57,197 bases of DNA, taken from assembly GCA_017441585.1 (NCBI GenBank), contig JAFRWW010000052.1, forward strand, positions 1-57,197. The letters are read 5' to 3'. The notes below the pieces were generated by a model that saw only the letters and a program-made list of their open reading frames with translations, made no database searches and was not told where the DNA came from. This DNA is from Lachnospiraceae bacterium. Lineage in GTDB: Bacteria > Bacillota > Clostridia > Lachnospirales > Lachnospiraceae. Positions within the stretch are counted from its first letter, which is position 1, and each line of letters starts with the position of its first letter. A program made the position numbers and the translations under genes. Of this stretch, positions 19,401 to 26,505 are shown piece after piece.

Positions 19401-20157
19401 CAGCCTGCTGCTTACCGTGGTTAATGGAACAAGCGGTGGCAATGGCACGATCCCTGACAATAGCACGATCCCTGACAATAGCACGACCCCTGACAATGAT
19501 ACGATTCATGATAATGGTACAGAGCCTGTTCCGGTTCCGGTTCCTGTTCCTGTTCCGGTTCCTGTTCCGGTTCCGGATAGCGTGACGAACATTACCTTAA
19601 ATTGGATCAATCTGATAAATAACACAGAATTAAATGCTACCGTGAGTGTGGGATATCTTGATAACGTTAATTTCACCGGAAGTAAGTTTAAGTCTAAAGA
19701 AGTAGTGAGCCTTTCAAACAGTACGTATACCGTGGGGGGACTGATCATTAATCTTAACTCCACTTTGCTTGATTCTGCTGAACCTCAATTTAAGTTTAAG
19801 AATGTCAAGCATTCTTCGCCGGTTCTTGAAAAGAATGCATCCTTTACAGTGTCCTTTAAGGCAAAGAAAGGCATCGCAAAGGAGAAAAGGAAGCAGATCA
19901 GTACCGTAAACAAGGCGATCAAGAAGAAGTCTTTAGAGTTTACAATAGAGCCGGTGGATCTGACTCAGGCTATGAATGTTACTTATGAACTGGATAAGAA
20001 GGGCACAAAGGTTAAGAAGCTTTCGCTTACAGTAAACGGAGTTAAGTATAACCCTAAGGCTAAAAAGGACTTCACCTACGAGATTGGCTCTGACAAGATA
20101 GTGATCAAAGGAACCGGTGATTACAAGAATTCTCTTGAAATTGCCTTAAAGAAATGA
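16495..20157 (+). CDS. Secreted sequon-rich beta-helix/Ig-like surface protein, copy 2
   Basis: A 1220-residue paralogue of the preceding gene, with the same order of parts. These are a signal peptide (cleavage near TVCA|EEYP), an acidic region, FxxN...GGAI beta-helix repeats at ~205-370, Ig-like segments, a Big-2-like stretch, PDNST/PDNGT hinge repeats at ~982-1009 and a Lys-rich C-terminal module. Unlike copy 1 it has a Val-Pro dipeptide run at ~1010-1029. I count 44 N-X-S/T sequons. Many fall at the same alignment positions as in copy 1 even where the middle residue differs (NAS/NVT, NSS/NMS, NLT/NIT). I chose ATG 16495 behind GAGGAGG. The longer frame from 16417 lacks a signal peptide. 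The likely role is a glycosylated surface adhesin or coat protein. Confidence 0.85.
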   Translation: MLRGKILKRLTRFGLCFYLFSYCMAFTVCAEEYPALTPGGGTGVADEVSYDEAAFGEDADAEALEVNGVGEGEDESDEAIVSDDAKIDEDALVEEEIAGEGIGSIYLDSGEAYENSTYSGLHKQICEAIDDVESYYSVYLTEDVFVDNGIVPGVDKREGSVMIDARGYAFRGTKDPALSGQNIDRKNLKDLCSAFESVEIVNARFVNFEDSILFDEFSEDGFELSLYNCTFENNTGVYGGAICSSGSYDEISIENCTFKNNGAQAGGGAIYLGSNGSIMVTNSSFMDNVGSLEGEYNAGESYGGAIMVNCTGNYMKVKECVFVNNTAQKGGAIYDRIIDDESNDGQYIVDKCSFIDNKVTDSEAGGAVYREYVGTEYDEIKDSVFLKNTQPEIVLDEVDEKAYISNFIGGNWYGGTVDEARDNGPLSTKPSILVRGSGEGVYNWTLINMERAKNNDTSIVFKVFAASQAFSDGTVIYYDYSKSKRLGVGDIFGCIGENITFSNSSFGIDYNPEWRYGSYVECYYGGVNGTIDQGKNSYSVTITDPMGNELLTRSYDKGRIGCDLDHYGNATVNRTSSAVLGDTFTYRAFTWVYNTAANGTLMNNSDFTGPCLANEVIHVFVNGKKYDDIVTDSQGFFNVTINDVGKYNSVSMKFTSDATTSYFTDSHAIYPKGYVSVYCYPSSGESNAVDVYLYSPIENVTEGKIAVYYTKAGSDEKKLFNTTDLEGYDDSEIEIYITDLNKTLDPGYYYFSAEYACDSGKYLNFTTPLEESSKEGVLVGPEGYTYTDMESGSEDDMLYAHFMSITPAKNGTLSTWYRPVSGTEKTALESWNMSTLESWEQMSYWGFINVSEIPDGDYVFGVDYNCPTGECMNSSCEKQFTLPIKGKYSYEDAIVSIAQGDKLQVKLGDPDFILNVTAENLGMYEGEWSFESSNMSVATVDDEGLVHPVGLGVTNITAFYQSEDTMGNASLLLTVVNGTSGGNGTIPDNSTIPDNSTTPDNDTIHDNGTEPVPVPVPVPVPVPVPVPDSVTNITLNWINLINNTELNATVSVGYLDNVNFTGSKFKSKEVVSLSNSTYTVGGLIINLNSTLLDSAEPQFKFKNVKHSSPVLEKNASFTVSFKAKKGIAKEKRKQISTVNKAIKKKSLEFTIEPVDLTQAMNVTYELDKKGTKVKKLSLTVNGVKYNPKAKKDFTYEIGSDKIVIKGTGDYKNSLEIALKK

Positions 20158-20183
20158 TCGTTATGAGAATTTTTTGATATCAG

Positions 20184-20214
20184 GGGACGGTCCGGTTTTG
20201 GACCGTCCCTTTTT
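20184..20214 (+). terminator. Rho-independent terminator after surface protein copy 2
   Basis: Perfect 10-bp stem, GGGACGGTCC at 20184-20193 with GGACCGTCCC at 20200-20209, then five T. Confidence 0.9.
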
Positions 20215-20238
20215 CATGTTCTTTTAAATAAAACAATT

Positions 20239-20265
20239 TTGTTTTATGCGGAATTTTGTTATAAT
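20239..20265 (+). promoter_or_regulatory. Candidate promoter of the second GT4 gene
   Basis: A perfect TATAAT at 20260-20265 lies 44 bases before the start. The best -35 is TTGTTT at 20239 with a short 15-base spacer, or TTTTGT at 20237 with 17. Confidence 0.4.
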
Positions 20266-20308
20266 CGGTCTGAAAACTTTATGCTTTCAAAAGGATTAAA
20301 TTCTTGAT

Positions 20309-21346
20309 ATGAGTGCTGAGTATGTGATAGACGGTATCTTTCTCACCAGACGTCTCACAGGTGTGGAGAGATACAGCATCAACCTGATAAAGGAACTTGA
20401 TAAGATAGTGGAACCGGGAGTATGTGAACTCCTGGTTCCGCTTTGCTGTGATAAATCTTTGGACCTCAAAAACATAAAGGAGATCAGATACGGCCGCATC
20501 AAGGGGTATCTTTGGGAACAAACAGATCTTGCGTTTTATTTGAGAAAACATAGGGCAAAGGTTATCTCCCTTTGTAACACCATACCTTTTTTTGCGCCCC
20601 GGGGGATAGTAGCCCTTCATGATATTTCACTAAAGGTGAATCCACATTTTTTTAATACTTCATTACGAGGTGTTTATTCGGTAATGGTATTTCAGATCAT
20701 GTATCTGGCTATCATATGGTCAAAAGCGCATATCATCACGGTTTCCGAATTTTCAAAATCAGAGATATTGAGAGCTTATCGTATTAATCCCGATCGGATA
20801 AGCCTGGTATCGAACGGCTGGCAGCATATTTTAACGATTGTGCCGGATGAGTCTGTCGTTGATCGCCTGGCTCTTAAAGACGGCGGTTATTTTTTTGCTA
20901 TGGCCACAGCCGCTCCCAATAAGAATGTAAAATGGATAATAGAGGCTGCAAGACAGCATCCGGAAGAAACTTTTGTATTGGCAGGACATATGAGTTTAAG
21001 TGCCGGCGGTGAGGATAAGCCCGCTAATCTCATCCTTGCGGGCTATGTGTCAGATGGCGAGGCTAAGGCTCTGATGGCTCATTGTAAGGCGTTTATCCTG
21101 CCCACATTCTATGAGGGCTTTGGCATACCGCCCATGGAGGCATTGGCATCCGGTGCAAAGGGCATAATAGTGTCCGATACCCCCTGTATGAGAGAAATCT
21201 ATGGTGATATAGCCGATTATATTGATCCTTATGACTATGATCACACATCCGTTGCTTTAAGCCCCCGGTCCCGGGAAGAGATTGAGGCCTTTCTTGATAA
21301 TTATTCTTGGGAAAAGGCTGCAAAAGCATTGCTGGAACTGTTATAA
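20309..21346 (+). CDS. GT4-family glycosyltransferase
   Basis: A 345-residue GT-B enzyme. The N-terminal half has the GxERYSINL segment common in mannosyl- and rhamnosyl-transferases of this family, and the middle has LHDISLKVNP. The C-terminal half holds FYEGFGIPPMEALASG, the GT4 donor-binding motif with the two conserved Glu residues. The likely reaction is addition of a sugar from a nucleotide or GDP-sugar donor to a lipid-linked acceptor. It follows the sequon-rich genes and, with the GT4 at 6266, brackets the STT3 region, so it may add a residue of the N-glycan. That link is inference. Its own promoter suggests separate transcription. Confidence 0.87.
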   Translation: MSAEYVIDGIFLTRRLTGVERYSINLIKELDKIVEPGVCELLVPLCCDKSLDLKNIKEIRYGRIKGYLWEQTDLAFYLRKHRAKVISLCNTIPFFAPRGIVALHDISLKVNPHFFNTSLRGVYSVMVFQIMYLAIIWSKAHIITVSEFSKSEILRAYRINPDRISLVSNGWQHILTIVPDESVVDRLALKDGGYFFAMATAAPNKNVKWIIEAARQHPEETFVLAGHMSLSAGGEDKPANLILAGYVSDGEAKALMAHCKAFILPTFYEGFGIPPMEALASGAKGIIVSDTPCMREIYGDIADYIDPYDYDHTSVALSPRSREEIEAFLDNYSWEKAAKALLELL

Positions 21347-21356
21347 TAGAAGCATC

Positions 21357-21422
21357 GGAGAGTAGGACGCTGATTATATTCTGAGATATTGGCGCCGGTA
21401 CATGGATGCTATTAGCACGTAA
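21357..21422 (+). pseudogene. Remnant of a paralogue of the gene at 22559-22876
   Basis: Twenty-two codons here align without gaps to the C-terminus of the protein at 22559-22876, sharing DADYILRYWR and then MDAIS in place of TDAIS. One codon is a TAG where the intact gene has AGG. The remnant ends in its own TAA. It lies directly before the YczE-type gene, which suggests a duplication and deletion event here. Confidence 0.7.
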
Positions 21423-21427
21423 AAATT

Positions 21428-22075
21428 ATGAAGAGACAGATTAAAGAATACATCATAAGAAGCATTATTTTATTGGTAGGTCTGACCATAGCGCATCTGG
21501 GAGTTACCTTATTTTTGATCTCAGACCTTGGTGCAGATCCTTTCAACGTCCTGGTGCAGGGCGTGTTTAGAACGCTCTCCTCCTTTTTCCCCATCCTTAC
21601 CCACGGCAGGACGCATATCGCCATCTCACTGATCATTATCATCATACTCCTTATCGTGGATAAGAGTTATATTAAGCTTGGAACAGTGCTTTGCATGGTA
21701 TTCGGTGGTCCCATCATAGATATGTTTAACGCCCTTATAGGCGGCCCTTTAAGTAAAGTAGATCATATGGCAGGCCGTGTGATCATGCTGGTGGCAGGCT
21801 GCGTGATCCTTGCCTATGGCATGACCATTGTGATAAAGTCAGAGGCAGGTACAGGTCCCAATGATCTGGTGGCTGTCGTTATCTCCGATAAAAAGGGTTC
21901 AAAATTCAGCATCACCCGTATCATAGTCGATGCGGCATTTCTTCTGACCGGTTTTCTCCTTGGCGGTCAGGTGGGCCTGGGCACCATCGTATGCATGGCG
22001 TTGGTGGGCCCCGTCGCCGGCATCTTTTTACCCGTCAACGAACGTCTGATCAAAAAGATCATGTCAAAAGTATAA
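21428..22075 (+). CDS. YczE/YyaS/YitT family membrane protein
   Basis: A 215-residue membrane protein with five or six helices, matching the YczE family: the first helix has IILLVGLTIAHLGV, then SDLGADPFNVLVQG, and later SEAGTGPNDLVAVV, the repeated G-x-x-P-x-x half-motif typical of the family. YczE-like proteins are uncharacterised membrane proteins with a possible transport role. The ribosome site is poor. It stands between the GT4 gene and a pair of small unknown genes. Confidence 0.82.
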   Translation: MKRQIKEYIIRSIILLVGLTIAHLGVTLFLISDLGADPFNVLVQGVFRTLSSFFPILTHGRTHIAISLIIIIILLIVDKSYIKLGTVLCMVFGGPIIDMFNALIGGPLSKVDHMAGRVIMLVAGCVILAYGMTIVIKSEAGTGPNDLVAVVISDKKGSKFSITRIIVDAAFLLTGFLLGGQVGLGTIVCMALVGPVAGIFLPVNERLIKKIMSKV

Positions 22076-22182
22076 TGGTCAGTTGTTCAGTTATTTTGCC
22101 TTGAATTATATTGTAATAGGTAATATACTGTTCCCAGATTTGCATAGTGGGTGAATGAGCATATGTTGGAGAGAGGTATAGA

Positions 22183-22530
22183 ATGATCTTAAATGAAAGA
22201 ATACCGATAGAGAGATTGATAAAAGAGGGAAATAAATGTTATCCCGACAGAATAAAATTCTGTATTGACAGAAAACGGCAAAGAGTCAGTATTGATGAGG
22301 ATATCCATGTGATCATGGAGCATGAATTATATGATGACGGATCGGATTATAAAGATATATTCGGCGGAGATATTCTCTTTGGGAATGATCTCTCCGAAAT
22401 GAAAGTGGTCTGGGAGGCGCATCCGAATGTTGAACGTAACAGGGAACTGCAGTTAGGACATGGGCGTGAACTTACGGATGGTATTATTAAGGATGAGTTG
22501 TTTGATATTCTGAAGAAGTGGGTTTATTAG
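22183..22530 (+). CDS. Small conserved protein, DUF5674-like
   Basis: A 115-residue soluble protein without a signal or membrane segment. The layout of a short basic N-terminus, an acidic IDEDIHVIMEHEL strand, a GSDYKDIFGGDI segment and a basic NVERNRELQ stretch recalls DUF5674, but I cannot confirm this by eye. AGAGAGG precedes the ATG. The gene lies 28 bases before another small unknown gene and may form an operon with it. Confidence 0.6.
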   Translation: MILNERIPIERLIKEGNKCYPDRIKFCIDRKRQRVSIDEDIHVIMEHELYDDGSDYKDIFGGDILFGNDLSEMKVVWEAHPNVERNRELQLGHGRELTDGIIKDELFDILKKWVY

Positions 22531-22558
22531 AAACGATGGTATTGGAACGGAGATATAT

Positions 22559-22876
22559 ATGAACAGGGAAATATGGAACAGTCTGACATTCTTTGAGCAG
22601 CTCTCCAATATTGACGGAGAGGTAAGACGACTCGTTCAGGCTCATACAGACTATTTGGAGAACAGGTCGGATGAGGATCATGCATACTTTTATCTTCAAA
22701 AGATAAAGAGAATGATAGAAATGATCGCTTTCGATCCTAAGAATGCAGCAAAGGCGTATTGTGTGATCGAGTTCATGGATGAGATGGATGAGATCAGGCA
22801 TTATCTTAATGGAGAGAGGGATGCGGATTATATCCTGAGATACTGGCGGCAGTATACTGACGCCATCAGTGCTTAA
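22559..22876 (+). CDS. Small unknown helical protein
   Basis: I do not recognise this 105-residue protein. It is mostly charged helix with no signal, membrane segment or Cys motif. A fragment of a paralogue lies 1.2 kb upstream (21357-21422), which shows that the sequence is a duplicated gene rather than a chance frame. A GGAG ribosome site precedes the start, and the gene ends just before a terminator. Confidence 0.65.
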   Translation: MNREIWNSLTFFEQLSNIDGEVRRLVQAHTDYLENRSDEDHAYFYLQKIKRMIEMIAFDPKNAAKAYCVIEFMDEMDEIRHYLNGERDADYILRYWRQYTDAISA

Positions 22877-22910
22877 ATTTGTTTGAAGATTTTTGTGGTG
22901 TTTTGTTTAA

Positions 22911-22945
22911 GAGATGATTCCTGTTGTCGGGAATCGTCTCTTTTT
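22911..22945 (+). terminator. Rho-independent terminator
   Basis: Stem of 11 bp (22911-22921 with 22930-22940, one G-T pair) followed by five T. Confidence 0.88.
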
Positions 22946-23062
22946 GTTTTGTGATTTGTTTTGTGATGACATAGAACAGATTATGTGGCGGAAATGACGC
23001 AATACGCGTGGAATGTTGTTCACGGCAGAGTTTTACCGTATTATATATGGCGGAGTGTTTGG

Positions 23063-23198
23063 ATACGGACGAAAAAAGAAAAATGGTAGAATAGTCCGTA
23101 TCGCTTCGGAAGGGCGTACAGACGAAAATGAAAAAAGATAGAATCGTCTGTATGAATGGATTGTTTGGATACAGACGAAAATGAAAAAGGACAGAATC
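23063..23198. repeat. Hairpin-forming direct repeats at a gene start
   Basis: Three related units of the form TAC[AG]GACGAAAA...GAATRGTC follow one another. The first has ATACGGAC (23063-23070) mirrored by GTCCGTAT (23094-23101). The second has TACAGACGA (23117-23125) mirrored by TCGTCTGTA (23144-23152). The third starts at 23170 and runs into the open frame of the decayed surface protein. The region 22946-23062 holds nothing else that I can see. Confidence 0.7.
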
Positions 23199-24325
23199 AG
23201 TATTTATGATGAGGGAGAGACTGACGGAACAACCGCAGGGACCAAGCTGATCGACTGTAAGGTTGAAAGTGTGGCCGGAACTTCTGATGAACCGGGCTTT
23301 TGCAGTGCATATGGAATATATGTGTGCAATGAAAGAAAATATTTACTTGATTCTTCCGATGGAAAAGTGACAACAGTCGATGTAAAGTCTTTTGACGGCA
23401 ATACGAAGAGTGCATATGGGATTTATGCAGATGATTGGCAGTCATACGGATTCGAGTTAAAAAGTACGAACATAAATGTGGACGGAAGTGACGATGCGGT
23501 TAATTATGGCATTTATACGGATGATTCTGCCCCCTGGACTCTGGAGGACATGACTGTCGATGTCACAGGTGGGGATGAGACCATAAGAGTGACATATGAA
23601 AAGGGCATCAGGGGAACAGGTCTTAGCAGATTTGAAAGACATGATGTGGGCAGTGCCTTTAACCTTGAAGATGCAGTTTTCACCAGAATCGGTTATACTA
23701 TGGATGGCTGGGCTCTTTCTGACGGCGGAGTAAAGGAATACGATCTGGAAGAAAGTGTCAGCTTTGATGAGGACGTCGTGCTCTATCCTGCATGGAAGAT
23801 AAATAAGAGTGTGGAACCGGATGATCCTTCTGGCTCGAGTTCAAGCTTGTCGTCAAGTTCATCATCAAGCTCGTCTTCGGGTACGTCATCGAGTTCAACT
23901 TCAAGCTCATCGTCAAGTTCATCCTCAGGTACGTCATCGAGTTCAACTTCGAGTTCATCGTCGAGCTCATCCTCGAGTACGTCGTCAAGTTCAACGTCAA
24001 GCTCATCATCAAGTTCATCCTCGAGTGCGAAGCAGGACACATCATCTTCTTCGGATAAGAAGGGGGATACATCATCTTCCGATCAAAAAGATGATTCGTC
24101 ATCATCCGGCAAAAACAGCGAAGATGAAAAGGGTCTGACCTGACCAACGCATCAGTCACTGGAAGCAAGTGTGATGCGGCAAAGGGCAAGCTTTCATGGG
24201 TGACGGTCAGCCTTAATGGCAGCACCTTTAAGCTTAAGAAGAAGGATTTTGACTTTGTCTTAAAGGATGGAGGCTTTGAGGTGAAGGGCAAGGGCAACTT
24301 TATCGGATCGACATTTGTGAAATGA
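23181..24325 (+). pseudogene. Decayed surface protein: InlB-type repeat, Ser-rich linker, frameshifted C-terminal module
   Basis: The open frame 23181-24143 encodes 320 residues without a signal peptide or ribosome site. It has two related YGIY-containing segments, an InlB_B-like repeat (about residues 165-212, ending VVLYPAWK), and a long Ser-rich linker (~216-315). It then stops at TGA 24141. A 5-bp tandem duplication (CTGAC CTGAC at 24135-24144) causes this stop. From 24140 the other frame continues for 61 codons to 24325 with a Lys-rich module (LKKKDFDFVL, KGKGNFIGS) like the C-termini of the two sequon-rich proteins. I infer a 5'-truncated, frameshifted former surface protein. Phase variation by the duplication is possible but the missing 5' end argues for decay. 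Confidence 0.7.
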
Positions 24326-24340
24326 TAATGAGAAAATAAT

Positions 24341-25144
24341 ATGAGACTTAAAGTATTAGTAACAGGAAAAAACAGAAGCATTGTAAAGGATATATGTTCA
24401 TTTCTGCAGGGGGAGAAGGGGATAAATCCCATGAGCTGCGAGCCTTACAGGAATACCCTTTTTGACCTGATGCTGGAGGGGCTCCCTCCGGTGGTCATCA
24501 TATGTCTGGGTGATGAGACTGAGGAATCCATAGCGTCCTATAATGTCATCCGTGAAGCAGTGGCACGTGGGGAGACTCTGGTGGTGGTGATCACCAACAG
24601 AAAGGATGAAGAGGTATTCATAAGATACACGCGGTTAGGGCGGGTGTTGTTTTTGCCAAGGCCCGTTTCCTATTCCGTCCTTCGTGAAAAACTCAAAGAA
24701 GTGGAGCAGATACTGGCAAAGAAAAAGGAAGATAATCTGGCCCAGTTCCATGAGTTCATTAATGACAGAAGTTTTTATGATAAAAAGAAGATCCTGGTGG
24801 TGGATGACGATTCCGAATATCTGTCTCATATAAAGGAACAGTTGGAGGAGTTTTACAGAGTGATCTGCGTGAGATCGGGAGCAGATGCGTACAGATACCT
24901 GACGAAAGACAGACCTGATCTGATACTTTTGGATTATCTGATGCCGGATGAAGACGGTCCGGATGTACTTAGGAATATCCAGGCATTTCCCGAGTGGTAT
25001 GACATTCCGGTGATCTTTCTGACGGGAGTCAGTGACAAGGAAGCCGTGCTGCAGACCCTGACCGAGCTTCGTCCTCAGGGTTATGTGATAAAGCCCTGTA
25101 AGAAGTCGGAACTGGTGGCAAAGATAATCGATGCTCTGGAATGA
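24341..25144 (+). CDS. Response-regulator-like protein with C-terminal receiver
   Basis: A 267-residue protein. Residues 1-125 resemble a degenerate receiver (VLVTGKNRSIVKDI, then LGDETEES) without a clear phospho-acceptor. Residues 148-266 are a good receiver: acidic DDD 155-157, Asp198 in LILLDYLMP, Thr near 229 and Lys near 252 in YVIKPCK. No DNA-binding or enzyme output domain is present. The stop codon overlaps an ATG of the next frame, and the DUF3798 lipoprotein, hybrid kinase and Hpt protein follow on the same strand, so it likely acts as a phosphate carrier or adaptor in that relay. Confidence 0.82.
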   Translation: MRLKVLVTGKNRSIVKDICSFLQGEKGINPMSCEPYRNTLFDLMLEGLPPVVIICLGDETEESIASYNVIREAVARGETLVVVITNRKDEEVFIRYTRLGRVLFLPRPVSYSVLREKLKEVEQILAKKKEDNLAQFHEFINDRSFYDKKKILVVDDDSEYLSHIKEQLEEFYRVICVRSGADAYRYLTKDRPDLILLDYLMPDEDGPDVLRNIQAFPEWYDIPVIFLTGVSDKEAVLQTLTELRPQGYVIKPCKKSELVAKIIDALE

Positions 25145-25170
25145 ACTTTTACGTACTTAGGAGGACAACT

Positions 25171-26463
25171 ATGATAAAAAAACTGATAAGCATATTTCTG
25201 ATGTCGGCCATGGTCTTTTCCATGACGGCCTGCACGGGTTCGCAGGCTGTTACTGATACGGCGGATACTTCGGACAGTGTTGCCGTAGAAGAAAAGACAG
25301 AGGAAGAGGCCGGCGAGAATAAGGAGCAGATGCCTGAGGAAAGCGATGAGGATGATTTTCGCATAGGTATAGTCACGGGCTCATTTTCACAGTCCGAGGA
25401 TGACAGGCGTGGCGCCGAGGCTTTTCAGGAAAAGTACGGTCAGGATAAGGTGACCCTGGCCATATATCCCGACAATTTTACCGAGGAGTTCGAGGTTACC
25501 GTTCAGACTATCGTGAATCTGTCCGAAGACCCTAAGATGAAGGCCATTATCGTTAATCAGGCGGTGGATGGGACTGTGGAGGCTTTCCGAAGGATAAAGG
25601 AAACCAGACCTGACATACTCTGCATAGCGGGAGAGCCCTATGAGGATTTTGCGGATATCGAGGAAGTTTCCGATCTTGTGGTGTGCAGCGATTTTGTGGG
25701 ACGTGGTTATCTGATGATACGTACTGCCCATGAACTGGGCTGCGATACCTTCGTGCACATATCTTTCCCCCGTCATCTGTCATACGAGACCATAGCCCGC
25801 CGCGTAGATATCATGAAGGCGGCCTGCGACGAATTCGGCATGAAATTTGAGATGGAAGAAGCGCCTGACCCTACGACTGAGGTGGGAGTTCCCGGGGCTC
25901 AGTTCTTCATTACGGAGCATGTCCCCGAGTGGGTGGAAAAATATGGACCCAACTCGGCGTACTTTTGTACGAATGATGCCCACACGGAGCCGCTTATCAA
26001 GTCTCTTATGGAAAATGGAGGATATTTTATCGAGGCGGATCTTCCGTCACCTCTGATGGGTTATCCGGGAGCTTTGGACCTTGATTTCAGCGATGATGGA
26101 GGAGATTTTGAAAAGATCCTGGATAAGGTGGAAAGAGCGGTAGTGGAAAAGGGAGGCGCCGGCAGGTTCGGCACCTGGACCTACTCCTATGGATATACCT
26201 GTTCCGCAGGCCTGGCCGAGCATGCCAGAAACGTGATATTGGGTGAGAGTACTCTCAATGATATCAATGATCTGTCCAAGGCTTACAGCATTTTTTCTCC
26301 CAAGGCTGAGTGGAACGGATCCCAGTATACGGAAGCGAAGACCGGCGAAAAGTCGGATAAGATATTTTTGGTTTATCAGGATACTTACATAATGGGAGAC
26401 CCCGGTCATTATATGGGCGTGACCAAGGTGGCGGTTCCGGAGAAATATTTCACCATCGAGTGA
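25171..26463 (+). CDS. DUF3798 lipoprotein, periplasmic-binding-protein-like
   Basis: A 430-residue lipoprotein: signal peptide with lipobox MTAC, Cys21, then a Glu/Asp/Thr-rich spacer to ~60. The remainder is a type-1 periplasmic binding fold of the DUF3798 family, seen in FRIGIVTGSFSQSEDDRRGAE, KAIIVNQAVDGT and AYFCTNDAHTEPL. ATG 25171 has AGGAGG at 25159-25164; the longer frame from 25141 overlaps the receiver gene and breaks the signal peptide. No permease or ATPase is nearby. Its place between a receiver protein and a hybrid kinase suggests that it binds a ligand and presents it to the kinase sensor domain. Confidence 0.87.
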   Translation: MIKKLISIFLMSAMVFSMTACTGSQAVTDTADTSDSVAVEEKTEEEAGENKEQMPEESDEDDFRIGIVTGSFSQSEDDRRGAEAFQEKYGQDKVTLAIYPDNFTEEFEVTVQTIVNLSEDPKMKAIIVNQAVDGTVEAFRRIKETRPDILCIAGEPYEDFADIEEVSDLVVCSDFVGRGYLMIRTAHELGCDTFVHISFPRHLSYETIARRVDIMKAACDEFGMKFEMEEAPDPTTEVGVPGAQFFITEHVPEWVEKYGPNSAYFCTNDAHTEPLIKSLMENGGYFIEADLPSPLMGYPGALDLDFSDDGGDFEKILDKVERAVVEKGGAGRFGTWTYSYGYTCSAGLAEHARNVILGESTLNDINDLSKAYSIFSPKAEWNGSQYTEAKTGEKSDKIFLVYQDTYIMGDPGHYMGVTKVAVPEKYFTIE

Positions 26464-26505
26464 TGGAAGACATAAGTGTTGTTATAGTGGCCATTAAATG
26501 TTGCG

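Noticed and set aside
23815..24030. Ser-rich run as a glycosylated (O-linked) system
   Set aside because: The linker is probably a spacer in a truncated, frameshifted gene, and no Ser-repeat-type glycosyltransferase or SecA2 genes are in the window.
23758..24432. Minus-strand 224-residue frame rich in Met, Asn and Leu
   Set aside because: It is the complement of the Ser-codon repeat and has no ribosome site.
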